This document shows, one piece after another, positions 32,791 through 44,838 of a stretch of DNA of 64,000 nt (position 1 is its first letter; each line of letters begins with the position of its first letter). The notes below the pieces were generated by a model that was not told the origin of the DNA, did no database searches, and saw only the letters and a program-made list of their open reading frames with translations. Location: positions 4,674,707-4,738,706 of the forward strand of contig CM030936.1 of assembly GCA_018136815.1 (NCBI GenBank), written 5' to 3'. This stretch comes from Isochrysis galbana (Eukaryota > Haptophyta > Isochrysidales > Isochrysidaceae). The position numbers were made by a program, and so were the translations under genes.

Positions 32791-33869
32791 GGTCACAGGA
32801 ATCTGGTGCTGAGGTTCTATGAGGGCCTGTGCATGTGGTTCTGGTGTTGTAACATGTTTTGAATGATGCATGGGACGAGAGGGACAGGAGAAGCGGCCGG
32901 AAGCAGTGCGGGACGGGAGCACACGGGCTGGTACTGGCGAGCCGTGAGCTGGCATGGTGACTGTGGTGGGCTTGATGGAACTGTGGAACTGTGGCTGTGG
33001 TGTGTGGTGTGACCGAGTGTGAGTGAAAGGTGCTGATGAGACATAACATGAGATGCTTGGCCCACGTGTGGCATGGAGAGTGAGCGATGGGGGACAGAGG
33101 GAGCACGCGGAGACGGAACAAACGACGTGGGCGCGCCCTCGGTCATCACGGAGCACTGTGGCACAAGGGCAGGGACGGGAGCAGACGGGAAGGGCACGGA
33201 GGGCGCTCAACACTAGCCACTAGCTAATTGGACACAACTTTTCCGTCCCGGAATCTCTAGTTGTTGGCTGTCAGTCCGTAAGCTTACGGTGGTTTTGAGC
33301 TTACACTTACATCAGTACTTACATCAGTACTAATATCAGCTTACATCCCTATTACAACTTCTAGTATCGCTATTATTATACTTATACTTATTGAGGGGTG
33401 TTCAGCGTGCAGCGCGTGGCGCACGCACAAAGGGGAGGGCAGCGCAAACAAACAGAGAGCACGAGTTGGCCGGTGCATGTGAAGAGGCCAAGAGGTCAAG
33501 GTGGTGGTGGGTGGGCAGCTAGCAAGAGAGATAGGGGGGAGGGAGCGGGCGGGCGCGCCTCTGCGCTTGTTCGCGGGGACTCGTTCTTGCTCCGGACCGG
33601 AGTTTTGTTTTCAGTTTTATTTTTGAATTGGCAGCCTAGGCACTAACATTAGTATATAAGCTCCTGGGGAGCTAATACTAATGCATCAGTACTAATATCA
33701 GTACTTACAGCCCAACTAGCAACTAGGCCGGAATGCGCAATCCCGCCATGCCTGACAAGCTAGGTGTCCGAGTGCTACCGGGGGGAGGGGGCACTGCCCC
33801 CTCCCCTCGATATTTGTCCTCCCCGCAGTGCACGCACCGCCCCCGCGCACCCCAGCACGTCCTCTCCTC

Positions 33870-34530
33870 GAGTCCACGCTGGGGGAAAACCCCTTTGGCG
33901 GGGGCACTCGTGAATGGGAGCCCAGAAGCGCTAATCTCTCTCGCCGGGGCGAGTGGCCGCGGCGAGCCGCGGCCCTTCCCTCCGGGTTCTAGTGCTCCCG
34001 TCTTCTCTTACCCAAACGGGGCGAGAAGACACGTAAACGCCGGAGGGGAGAGCTGCTGCCACTCCCCCCTCCCCTCCCTCTTCTCTCTTCCTCCTCTCTT
34101 CCCTGCGGCTCTGGCCCCTGGCCCCTGGCCCATGCATGGAGCGCGCCTGCGGCCCCTCTTCAGGTCCCCAGGAGGCCTTCAGGGGCCTGGGAGCACAGCT
34201 CAGGGGGCAGGTGAGGCTGGGGCATGGCCCTGGCCCCTCCTGCCTCTCCCTCGCTGGCGCTCCGAGCACCTGCGGGTCGACTGGAGCTGGCTGGGGGCTC
34301 CTGATCAGGGGGGCCCAAGGGGAGGAGGAGGAGGGGTTCGTCAGAGCGAGAAGCAGGCCAACGCGGGCAAGGGCGTGCGATCTGTGCCCGACTCTCAGGG
34401 AGAGTCTGGGCAGCCTGGGTGAGTCCCCCCTACATGCCAAGAGGCAGCGCAGGGGGGTGGATGGTTCTCGCCCCCCATGAGGGGAGTCGAGAGAGTGGGA
34501 GGGGCGCGAGGCCCCCCTCCATGGCGACCA
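33870..34530 (-). mobile_element. Diverged body of the SINE-like family
   Basis: Shares CCTGCCTCTCCCTCGCTGGC, GGCCTTCAGGGGC-type and CTCAGGGGGCAG segments, a GCGCGAGGCCCCCC block and an overall order with the 925-bp copies, but with many substitutions. The head in minus sense lies near 34530. Confidence 0.5.
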
Positions 34531-35487
34531 ATCATAAGATTAGTGTTCTTCATCCCTAATAAATAAAATATAAACACTGTTTGACCGCCCTAGAATCTGC
34601 ATGCCTTACGTGACCACTGCATAGCGAAGGAGGCTCGTGCACATGGCAAAATATTCATGCCAAAAGGCCTGAATACCACGAGCCGCTTGCAAGCGGGGGG
34701 AGCAAGTATTATTGGATGATGGGATTGGGTATTATTGAATTGAGGTGCACAAGCGAACAAGCTCTCTCCACTCAAAACTCCGTAGCGTGGCGCACTGCCC
34801 TATCGAAGGCAGCTCCACACGGGAGCGCAAAGCAGAATGCCAACATCATTGAACATGATCACACAACCGCTGCACAAAACACTATAAAGAGGGGAGCAAG
34901 CACGAACCGGCACGAGGCAACAACGCACACGGGGCGAAATGGAATGTAACAGCATGGACAGCGAAGGCAGCTTCATCAACCCGATTCAGTAGATGGATGG
35001 CGAGAAGCATCTCCCCGGCGGCGTCGTGCAACGCCAGCCGCTAAGCGCGACGCAATCCGAGAGGTTACTTGCGGACAGGGGCCACTGGTGCGGGGCTTGC
35101 TCACAGTGCATCCCAACGTGCAGCAATGACCAGGGTGGCGTGGTGTGGGAGGGTGCGCTGCGCAGACAAACCGACGGCAAGGCGTATTGGTCGCAAGGGT
35201 CCATGGCAAGTTGCTCGAATGGATATGAAATGGGGCGTGTGGGACTCGGCATCACGTGACGGAATAGCATGGGGCATGGGCATCATGGAGGGTCTCCGTG
35301 GCGGCAAGCGGCACGGTGCTGTCGGATTGCGGACGACACGGGACATGGGAGCGGGCGGCGCTCGCGTCGTGCGCCCAGCCTGGCTCTCCAGTACGGACTG
35401 TGGCGGCGGACGCGCGATGCGCCAGGGCACGTTGGGTCATGGGTGGGAAGAGCAAGAAGGAAGCGCTGCAATGGACGGGCCAGAGGC

Positions 35488-36544
35488 TCAACGGGCAGCA
35501 GCCGGGTGGTAGAATCCGTGGGCGGAGAGCCGACGGTGCGCAGGTACGCCTACGGTGCGCCTCGCCTTCTTCTCACGCAGCATGCGCTCACTTGCGCTCT
35601 CGTGGCGAAGCAGCTTGGCGAGGAAGCCTGGGAGCGGCGCATGCGCAAGGGAACTGGACTCGCCGTAAGACTCAGCGATCACATCTGCGTGGGAGCGGCG
35701 GACCAGATTTTGGCGGATTGCGTGTCGAATGGTTGGTTGTCTAGGTAGTAGAACTGGCGTGGCAACGGTGGTGCGCGTGCTCACATGTGCGGCCCTCCTC
35801 TGTGACTTTTCTGGCCTGCAGGTGCTGGAGGAAGGGTCTGCCGCTCTTGCTCTGGCTGATGATGGTCGAGCTGTACGAGCCGTGCGCCTCCAGCGCTCGC
35901 TCAGCGAGGCGCACAGCCGCACTGACCCCGCCCGCCTTACCCAGCTGGAGCGGCCGGCCGATGAGCTCGGAGGGCTGGAAGCCGCAGAGGGAGTTCCTGT
36001 GAACAAGTGAGAAGGGGGCGGTTGAGGCGGAGAGATCCTGAGTCGCTCGTGCGGCCTCGACGTGTCGGTTCAGAGCCGCCCCTTTGGCATCCGCCCTCTG
36101 CACCTTAGCGCTCTCTCCCTGGGCCTCTCTCTGCTCGCTTCCTTCCCACCTACCCATCCCTCATCTTGATCTCACCCCCACCGTGTCCCCTTCCCCTCCC
36201 CGCAGCTCGACATCCTGGCTGATTCACTAGACCTCCTAACTGATTCGCTCGCTACATCGCTCGCGCGCTCGCTCCCTTGGTCACTGGCTGAGTGGCTGCA
36301 TTGCAGTCTAGCTCTTCTCCTTCTCCCCTTCGCCTTTTCACCCTCTCTTCCTCCCTTCCTCTCTCTCTTTCGCCACGTCTCACCATGCCTGGTTGATGCC
36401 GAGCACTCGGAAGGGCGGATCTGGCTGAAGGAGGGCGGCAGCGCGACCCGAGCTGGCGAGGCAAGTGGGAGGCGGACCGACGGACGCGTCAAACCACACG
36501 CTCCGCCGCGGCTGGCTCGCGTCAAGCAACGCACGGATCGGCAT
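35488..36544 (-). CDS. Single-PAS-domain protein, three exons
   Basis: Exons 36544-36384, 35996-35785 and 35684-35488 join through GT-AG introns (387 and 100 bp) to 189 aa. The PAS core spans the first intron: PDPPFRVLGINQAW from exon 1 is completed by NSLCGFQPSELIGRPLQL in exon 2. AAVRLAERALEAHGSYSSTIISQSKSGRPFLQHLQARKV follows. This reproduces the order xPFxIvxVNxAW...CGF...EliGrplqlLq...G.pF.xhLq of PAS/LOV-type sensors. The LOV photoactive motif (GRNCRFLQ) is absent; GRPLQL has no Cys, so flavin-adduct photochemistry is not expected. The C-terminal part (ESYGESSSLAHAPLPGFLAKLLRHE...) is helical and basic and not recognised. No output domain is present, so it may act by binding a partner. 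Long frames on the opposite strand are shadows. Confidence 0.75.
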
Positions 36545-37178
<634 letters not shown>

Positions 37179-37565
37179 GCCGCTATTTCTCGACCGCCAG
37201 CTCGCCGTCATTCGCGCTCGGATTCGAGGGCCCTTCCCACCATCTCGCCCCAATCTGCGTAAAAGAGAGGCGATCCCACCATAGTCTCACCCGCCGCCGA
37301 AGAGAAGAAGTCGAATCCTTCCCCACGCCCTTTTCTCCCTTTTCTCCGGCCTCTGATGACGAGACCGAACGATGGCCCGACTTCCGATTGGCTGCCGCGT
37401 GAGATCTGATGATCTCATCAAGTGGAGAATCCTCCGCCCCCATCGCCGAGAGGAGGTCCCGAGCGTTGAGAAGAGAAGTAAACGCCGCGCCTCATTCCCC
37501 TACTCTCAGCCCCTCTCGCGGGCGGAGCCAGCGGAGGGGGAGCAGTCTTAGGCCCAATCTTTCTT

Positions 37566-37612
37566 ATCTCTTAAGAGGCGGCTGGAAGCACCTGCAAAGG
37601 TGCTTCGAGACC
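37566..37612. repeat. AGCACCT-hairpin, minimal unit
   Basis: CTCTTAAGAG palindrome followed 9 bases later by GAAGCACCTGCAAAGGTGCT then TC, a hairpin with a 9-bp stem. The same two motifs occur, in the other order, in the larger units at 6566-6800 and 38321-38575. Confidence 0.6.
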
Positions 37613-38047
37613 CCTTTTTATTCCTAGCATATTGGCGGCCCCTTGGAGCCTAGAGGACACCAACATTGAGCTGGAGCCTTGCCATCAATATGGAGGACTA
37701 GTCTTATGCAAAAGATGGAGTCGAATCGCCCGAAATTTGCTCCCATGACCTGATCGGTAGCGATGCTGCCGACGAGCCGGCGTCGCACGTCGTTCACAAC
37801 GTATGCTGCAGGAGATCGAGTCGCAGTTCACAACTCTCATCAAGATAATACGTGTCGGGGGTATTTATTGATGCTGAGTAATCTAAGCCTTACAAATCAT
37901 ATACAAGAAGAATTGCTCACAAATAACCCTTTGGGCCAGAATATTTGATGGGCAAAGCGTTCCCCTTTGAGACAGACAACATACAAGCGCGCGGAGACGA
38001 GCACACAACACACGCAAGCATTCAGACTGCACGTGCGCGCATTGCAG

Positions 38048-38090
38048 TGGACTGCCTGCGCATCGCCCTGGCCAGCGCGCAGGCAGTCCA
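38048..38090. repeat. Perfect 14-bp inverted repeat with 15-bp loop
   Basis: TGGACTGCCTGCGC (38048-38061) is exactly complementary to GCGCAGGCAGTCCA (38077-38090). It is GC-rich and would form a stable hairpin in DNA or RNA. No gene context explains it. Confidence 0.7.
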
Positions 38091-38320
38091 TATGTGTCTA
38101 GTCATAATCACTCCCTGATCGGGCGCGCTGACACAGACAGCCTGCCAAAATTGCTGGCTCGCGCTCGTGCGCTGCGCCGTTGCCGCTGCAGCAGCTAGCC
38201 GCCAACACCAGCAGCTACTCGCCCGCCACTGTGGCGATCGGAACGTGCCGACCCACAAGCAAAAGCAACCAGGCCTGTCAGTTCCCCTTCCCACTGCCTA
38301 GATGCTCGCCCATCTGCTCC

Positions 38321-38575
38321 TGAAAGGTGAAGCACCTTTCGCGGCGCGCGCATGCAGCGCCGCCCAAGTGACACAAATTGTGACCTAGCTCGCGCTGCGC
38401 GTCGAGCTGGGGGCTAGGGCCAAGATATGATGGGTGAGGGGTATGGAGACGCCCTCCCATACCGCTACAGCCGCCAACGAGGTGGTCTGAGAGGCATGGG
38501 AGGGGACGGCGCGGCGCGGCGACGGCGTGCAGCACCTCCGAAGGTGCTTCGCCTCTTAAGAGATATTCATCGAAC
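38321..38575. repeat. AGCACCT-hairpin element, copy 2
   Basis: Starts with the hairpin GAAAGGTGAAGCACCTTTC and ends with the hairpin AGCACCTCCGAAGGTGCT followed by CTCTTAAGAGAT. The interior shares cccatac and GGCATGGGAG landmarks with the copy at 6566-6800. Confidence 0.65.
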
Positions 38576-39049
38576 ATCATCTCTTGCATCTGAGAGGTTC
38601 GGAGTTTGACCCAATAGAGTAGCCTGCGTAAAAAGAGGGGATTTTGATTTTACGGAGGGGGGGCGGGGGGAGAGAGAGAGGGGGGGGGGGGGGGGGTTCA
38701 CTGCGTGAGGGCTCCCTAGCGCTGGGAAACACAGCAGGAGCGTCTCCAAACACAGTAAAAACAGGCTGAGCTTTACATTTGTACAAACACAGCCAAACAC
38801 AGTCCAAAACACAATGTGATGCAGGAGGGGGGGCTCTTCCCCTCTCTCCCTCTCCCTCCCCTCCCCCCCCGCACCCCCGCACCCCCCCCTCTCTCTTCTC
38901 GCGAGCGTGGCCCGAGCGCGCCCCTCTCTCCCCCTCCCTCCTCAACACCATGTCCAGCTTCCAGCCCTACATGTGAAAAACAGAAAACCTGTTTTTCTGT
39001 GAAGACCAAAAACAGTGTTTTTCACCGTTTTTCTGAGCCTGGGCCCTAA

Positions 39050-39974
39050 TAATAATCTATCTGAGCATTAGTACCACTACTCTCACTAGCCCGGTACTAA
39101 CACGACAGCCCTCAGCGCACCTGCCCGTACACCTTGGCGCGTGCTGTTGTCACAGATACATACTCCTATGCACCCTTCCACATCTCCCCCCTCGCAGGCC
39201 CCCGGCTCCCATTCTAACTCCCCACAATTAAAATGAGCGAAAACCCATTGAGGCGGTCCGGTCGACGCCGGCCGACTCTCCGGGAAAAAGCACCGGGGGG
39301 GGGGGGAGGAACCTCTCGTCAAAAAAGGAGAACGGCCCTTACAGCTCGCGCCGCGAGCGGTCCTCGAAGAAATAAATGTCTGCGCCCCCCGATACCTGCC
39401 ACAGGGACGTCTTGAGCCACTCCCTTCTTCTCGCCTCTCCTGTCGCCAGCCGCCCCCCTTCGCCCGTTTGCTAACGCAAACGGGGCTCATTTCTCACCAC
39501 ACTCCATCGGGGGGGGTGCAAATCCCCCCCTCTCCCTCGTTCCATTCTCTTCCGCCCCGGTCCCTGCGGCGCGTCGCCATGCGGCGCGCCATGGCCTGCT
39601 CTCAGAGGTCCTTCAGGGGCGCCCAGAGGGCCAGCAAGGGCAGCTCAGGGGGCAGTGGAGGCTGGGGCTCAGCCCCTGGCCCCCCCTGCCTCTCCCTCGC
39701 TCGCCTCGCTGGCCTTGGGTGCCGCCCTGAGGCCCCTGTCTGCCTGGCGACCAGGGATGGGGGGGGGAGTCAGTACGAGAGCAGGCCCATGCGGGCCTGG
39801 GAGTGCGGCTCGCGGCCCGCGCCCACTAGGGGTCTGGGTTGTATTGATGAGTGCCCTGCCCCTGCGAGAGGGCAGGGGCTGGGGTTGAATGTACGGGCCC
39901 AACCCGGGGGGTGTCCGCAATGGAGAGAGGGGGGCGCGAGGCCCCCATTGACCCCCACTTATAAAAGTAGGTTC
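39050..39974 (-). mobile_element. SINE-like retroposon, full copy A with 18-bp target duplication
   Basis: Flanked by the exact 18-bp direct repeat TCTGAGCCTGGGCCCTAA at 39032-39049 and 39975-39992. In minus-strand sense it starts GAACCTACTTTTATAAGTGG (with a TATA-like TTTTATAAG). It runs through GC-rich sequence without a long conserved protein and ends CTAATGCTCAGATAGATTAT plus a short ATT tail. It is nearly identical to copy B at 48587-49516. A long target duplication plus a simple-sequence 3' tail are hallmarks of LINE-mobilised insertion. There is no polymerase, so it is non-autonomous. No tRNA-like A/B boxes recognised. Confidence 0.85.
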
Positions 39975-40243
39975 TCTGAGCCTGGGCCCTAAGCCTGGGG
40001 CCAGCTGCGCCGGCGCGCCGGTGTGTCTGCAACTCGCAGCTCGCAATGCTCGCTCGCTGCTCGCTAGGTATATGTGTATGTGTGTACATGGATGATATGG
40101 TTATGGTTATGGCTATGGCAAGTGCGGACGCCTCCATCTACCCCCCCCCCCGCCCACCCCCCGCGCGCAAAATTTTATAATATCATTTTCTAACGTAAAC
40201 ACCATTTTCTAACGTAAACGCGATTACCACAAAGTCCAACTCA

Positions 40244-41127
40244 ATGTTATGGGAGAGCCCCACATCCACGAGCGGATCAGCCCGCAACTATTGCCCGACG
40301 AGCTATTCACCCCACTGAAGTGGGGACGAGCGTACGACGGCCCGGCGGAAACAGCGTATCCGATACCTCAAGAGTACACGCTAAAAGGCACGCAAACTAC
40401 GCTAGAGGATGTGAGTGTCAGGGTCTTGACTAAAGCGTTCCTCGCGCTGAGGAAGACAAAAGCACAAAAATCCACACTAAGATGGGAGAAAAGGTTACCG
40501 GTCCTCTCGGGAAAGTGGAAACAAGTGTCGCAACTGTACAAATATAACTTTTTAACACCTAGGGACTCCTATCTACATTTTAAACATATTCTACATAGGA
40601 GAATAGCTACGGCGAACCGTTTTGCCGACGATCCGACATGCCGCTTTTGTGGCATAGCCCCCGAGAGTTCCACTCACTTGGCCTCATGTATCGCGACGGA
40701 GCCCGTCTTTGAATTCATAGAAGGACTTTTAGGGATTTGCCTTAAGCCGGGATCCGAAATACCCCAACGTCTTTTCTGCTATCAGGTGGACAGACCGCAC
40801 CCCTCCTCAGGATACTTAGGTATCTTGGCGTGGAGGTATATTCTAACTGACTTCTATAACATCCAGTACGGCAACGCGGACGGCAGGTCCGTCAGGTCGA
40901 TCTTGAGAGTGATCCTCACGAGATATCACCTGTTAGTAACGGCGAAAGTCGGTTTCTTTCAGAGGCTAAAAAAACAACGGGAGAATATGGGGTTACACGC
41001 CCCGAGCAACAAACACATTAAGAAAATGATAAGCCCGCTGTACACGGTGGACAAGGATTTCAACATAGGAACGTCGGAGGACCTCTTGCAAGCGGCAAGG
41101 GGGCTAGACCTGCGACACATCACCTAA
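40244..41127 (+). mobile_element. Non-LTR retrotransposon ORF2 C-terminal part
   Basis: A clean 294-codon frame (ATG at 40244 or 40249 context) that ends at 41127. It contains WKQVSQLYKYNFLTPRD followed by LHRRIATANRF and CRFCGIAPESSTHLASC, the reverse-transcriptase-associated zinc-binding region (zf-RVT) found after the polymerase in plant- and protist-type LINEs. LAWRYILTDFYNIQY and a C-terminus ending LYTVDKDFNI...LLQAARGL align with the copy at 18521-19866. No polymerase motif lies upstream (before it is a C run and AT-rich sequence), so it is 5'-truncated. Its intact frame suggests a recent or little-decayed insertion. Confidence 0.8.
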
Positions 41128-42255
41128 AGCAGCTAAATTTCTGGGTAGGAATCACAGCAGTTATTAAAGAAAGAATCTAAAGTATTTAAGGGAGAAATCG
41201 AAGCTAACACCGAAAGCAAAGGACGAGCCACAGTCTCCCGCCCCCTTCTCTCCAACTCCTGGCCGAAGCAGCGCGCGCGGCCTCCCCGGAACCAGCTTCT
41301 CCGCTAATGAGGGAACTGGGAAAGGGGGAGGGGGTTGTTAGGGGTTAAGGTTGGGTAGTAGGGAGGTACACTAGCACACTGCCTCACGCCGCACACGTAG
41401 CGGGGTTTTTTAAGAAGATTTTTTTTTTGTGAGGCCAGTCATCTGCCGGGAAGGGGTCAGACGAGAAGCACTCGCAAGTCTCGTTCTCGAGGCGCTCACC
41501 TCCTTCGAGGAAGCGGCCCTCGAGAGCCTGGGCGGCGCATACCACCTCTATGCCTTCCTCTTGCGCTGCGGCCACCGCCTCCTGCACATCAGGCTCACCA
41601 GCCTGATGCACCGGGCACAGCAGCATCGTCACGCGCGGCTGCACGCTCACCACACGCTTCGCCACATCCAACTGCGGTGCGGGAGGGCCTCCCGCGCCGC
41701 CAGGCGGCGGGGTGTCGTCATCTTGGGCCTCTCCTGGCTCCTGGGGCGACGAGGCCAGCTGCGTGCTGCGTGGTAGAGCATGCTCAAGTCGGCCTGCAGG
41801 TTCATCTCCCCACCTGCCATCGCCCAGCGCCACCTGCCGTCGCTCGCGCCCGCCCGCGTTCTCCTTTTTCCGTTTTCTCTCCTAGTTTGCGAAAGTTCCG
41901 CTGCCGAACCCGATGTAAAGAACGTCCCCGCGCACTCTCGGGCTTTTTTTTCTGTACTTTTGGGCGTTTTATCTTTTGTTCACGAGCGAAGTTGGCTCGC
42001 GGGACCCCTTGCCAGAATGTAGCGAACCCCCCCCCCCCCGCGCGCCACCGTCCTACCACCTTAAAGGTTTCAATTAGAATTAGTTGACTATGTTCAAACG
42101 GTCAAAAAGTTTGAGTTGAGTTCGCGTTCGACTATTTTTTTATACCACGTACTTGTTCTTCCCGGTCGCGGTCGACTATTATTTATTTGGTTGAGATAGT
42201 CCATTGTACCATTAACTGAGCTGTCCGTTTCGGTTTCGTCTCCTTCAGCCGTTGG
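41128..42255. other. Intergenic, no gene recognised
   Basis: The 3' flank of the retroelement fragment, then GC-rich sequence. A minus-strand frame at 41384-41830 looks protein-like (AKRVVSVQPRVTMLLCPVHQ) but begins without ATG and has no recognised domain. An AT-rich zone lies at 42060-42200. Confidence 0.4.
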
Positions 42256-42422
42256 CTCACAAATACACACCAGCGAGAAGCGAGAGAGAGAAGAGAGAGG
42301 GAGAGAGAGGGAGAGAGAGGAGGGAGAGAGAAGAGAGAGGGAGAGAGAGGGAGAGAGAGGAGGGAGAGAGAAGAGAGAGGGAGAGGGAGAGGGAGAGGAA
42401 AGGGAGAGGGAGAGAGAGAGAT

Positions 42423-42490
<68 letters not shown>
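42256..42490. repeat. (GA)n microsatellite upstream of the RIIa/NTF2-like gene
   Basis: GAGAGAGGGAGAGAGAGG units including a roughly 62-bp near-duplicate, then pure (GA)n at 42425-42490. It lies about 330 bp before the start codon. A second, CT-rich tract (42750-42812) abuts it. Confidence 0.9.
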
Positions 42491-42493
<3 letters not shown>

Positions 42494-42818
42494 AGAAGGA
42501 AGGAAGGCAGCAGAATAATAGAGTCTCTACTAAGTAGTTGTTACATAGAAGAGGTAGGACGTGATGGGGTAGGCGAGAGGCAGAGAGAGGGACCCGTCGT
42601 TTAGGCGGGAAAAGTAGAGAGATGACAGAAAAGAAGGCAGAGGGGCGCAGGCAGCGTCCGCCGCAGCATCATCAACTTAGTTACTTTAATATATGGAGCC
42701 TCTGCAATTCTCTGTTTGTGAGGGCGTCCCAGCCCTCGCTTTTGCACCCCTGCTCTCTCTCTCTCTCTTCCCTCTGCCTCCGCCTCCCTCCCCTCCTCTC
42801 CCTCTCTCCCCTCCCGCA

Positions 42819-43922
42819 ATGGCCGTCTCCCTCTCAAAGGCAGAGGTGGAGGCCTACCTCGCCTCCGTCGATCTGCACTCCTGCCTCGAGGGCGCGCTCA
42901 ATGCGGCAGTCGCTGCCAAGGCCACCGATCCCCCGGCTTTCTTCCGGGACTACTTCACAAAGCTAGCTGGAGGAAACCAGGGCTCCACATCCGACACTCC
43001 ACGGTGAGTGCAGGCCGGCCTCCCCTTTGTCCAGAGCTCCAAGAGCCTTCCCACTGACTCCTTTTCCAGAGCCCTCTCTCCCCCCCCCCCTCTCTCCCCA
43101 CCCCTCCTTTCCCCCGCCCTCTCTCTCCCTCTCTCCACTCCCCGCCCCCCCCCCCCCTTCTCTCTCTGCGCTCCCGGTCGACACTGGTACAGCTTAGCTC
43201 TTTGCTCTCCATTTTGACCCCCTCTCCATCGCTGCCGGACGCACACCGCTCGCCGCTGCGCCCACAGGCTTGCGGCAACGCCGCGCTCGCTCGAGGACAC
43301 GCCCCGCTCCATGCTGCCCGATGCCGAAAGTGTCGACATCATCGGCATCGCCACGCGCGTCTTCCAGATCCTTGGAGACCTCTCCACCGGCACAGTGCCA
43401 CAGGAGGATATGAAGGCCAAACTGACCGAGCTCTCCAAGAACTTTGCGACCAATATCAAGTACGACGTCTTCATCGAGGACGTACACGGCAAAGGTCCCT
43501 TTGTTGAACTCATGAGCGCGCTCGCACCAATATGGGACGGGCTCACCATCACCAAGGCAAAGATCATCGATGTTAAGAAGCGTCTCGACACGGTCGCCAT
43601 CGTGCACACGATGTACACGGCGCACATTGTCGATGGGGAGGGTAATGTCATTGAGGGCACCGACGGCGAGATGGAAGTAGCCGTGTCAGTCCGCTTCCGA
43701 GGCGAGAAGATTGCGCAGTGGTATCAGGAGTTCGACAAGGAAATCCTTCTAGGCAAGCGGGCCAAGGCGAAGGCTGCGCTCGAGGCGCGGGCGGCGGCGG
43801 CGGTCGAGGCGGCGGTCGAGGCGCCGGTCGAGGATGCCGCAGAGGAGGCGGCAACCAACGGGGAGGCGGCAGACCACGAGGAGGGTGAGGCCGCCGCTGA
43901 GGCCGCCGCTGTCGAGGCGTGA
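42819..43922 (+). CDS. DPY-30/RIIa-like plus NTF2/SnoaL-like protein, two exons
   Basis: Exon 1 (42819-43003) and exon 2 (43268-43922) join in phase 2 by a 264-bp GT-AG intron to give 279 aa. Exon 1 has EVEAYLASVDLHSCLEGALNAAVAAKATDPPAFFRDYFTKL, a two-helix motif with the PxxFFxxYF end of DPY-30/RIIa dimerisation-docking domains, common in ciliary or A-kinase-anchoring proteins. Exon 2 (ESVDIIGIATRVFQILGDLSTG, VFIEDVHGKGPFVELMSALAPIW, VDGEGNVIE, RFRGEKIAQWYQEFD) has the order and length of an NTF2-like fold: helices, then a curved sheet ending in WYQEFD. The C-terminus is Ala/Glu-rich. I infer a docking module fused to a small NTF2-like domain; function unknown. The start codon follows a CT tract. 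Confidence 0.75.
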
Positions 43923-44838
43923 ATGAAATTTGATCGACGCGGACGCCCGGAGCCACCCGGGCATTGACACCGGGCTTCGAAACACCGTTCCACGGTTCGA
44001 GGGGTCCGGCGCGCGCGCGCACCGCGCCGCCTGGCGCAGTCAGTGTCCCTTGTTGGCACAGCTCCTCATCACGGCAGGTACATTCGTTTGAGAGGCGTGA
44101 TCGAAGAGCCGCCTCCATCCTTCGTGGTACACAGCAGTCTTTTCTCCATGTCGGGTGTGCTCGAGTCCTTCGCTACAGAGGCATGCGCCTGAGCCACCGA
44201 CACGAAGGTCACGATCCTCAGCGATCAGCACCGCAAACTGACGTCCACATGCGACGAATGTGGCATCTTCTTGCAATATACGTCATATCCTTATGAAACA
44301 TATGTGGTATCATCTTATCCGTTTGGATCTACCTGTCGGTCCGCGCTTGAGTGATGCTATGCCCTCACTACTTCTTGCCCTTTGGCCACCGTCAACTTTC
44401 TCTCTTTCGCCAGATAAGGGGAGGCTGGGTTTGAGGGCCCATCTTGAGTGAATTCAGTCTATCGCCATAGCGGCTGCTAGACGTACAGCCAACCATTGCT
44501 ACCGCTCCATGCCCGAGGCTGCCCAGTCCCGCATCTAGTCTCACCCCGTCCCCTAGTTTGGCATCCCGCACCCCGCGTTCTGCGTGGTTGGAGTAGGAAC
44601 GAAATTGAATTGATAAACAGTCGAATTGAGTGAGACAATTGTCAACGGGGTGCGCAGGCCTTCCCTCGCTTTCGCTTCCTTCCTCCCTCCCGTGTTTTTG
44701 GCCTGTCTCTGGCGCTGCTGAGTGCGCCTACTAGTAGTGGGTTGCCTCTACCCGTAGCTACTTGATGATAATAACAAATATCAAAAACCATTATTATTGT
44801 TTCAGCGATGGCCGAACTACTTTCTTGTAAGTGGGGCG
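43923..44838. other. Intergenic, no gene recognised
   Basis: The 3' flank of the preceding gene and mixed sequence. Nothing identified. A partial duplicate of the SINE-like head (GAACTACTTTCTTGTAAGTG) is at about 44814-44838. Confidence 0.5.

Larger units (their letters stand above)
32196..35487. other. Intergenic with SINE-like fragments
   Basis: No conserved gene recognised. It includes a SINE-like tail (32665-32790), a diverged SINE-like body (33870-34530), and CAGTACTAATATCAG repeats near 33320 and 33690. The part from 34540 to 35487 shows open frames on both strands without domains and is the 3' flank of the PAS gene. Confidence 0.5.
37171..39031. other. Intergenic with hairpin repeats
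   Basis: No conserved gene. It contains AGCACCT-hairpin units, a perfect 14-bp-stem hairpin, and, at 38740-39030, repeated AAACACAG and AAAAACAGTG motifs related to the MITE at 62941. Near 38966 is CCTACATGTGAAAAACAG, the same terminal sequence as that MITE with one extra A. Confidence 0.5.

Noticed and set aside
35269-36010. Plus-strand two-exon gene opposite the PAS protein
   Set aside because: Open frames and plausible splice sites exist, but no domain. The minus strand gives a continuous PAS core across a phase-matched intron, which is much stronger evidence.
39468-39992. Protein-coding gene inside the SINE-like element, repeated at 48569-49094
   Set aside because: Conservation is explained by the near-identity of two repeat copies; the translation is low-complexity Gly/Ser/Arg without a domain.
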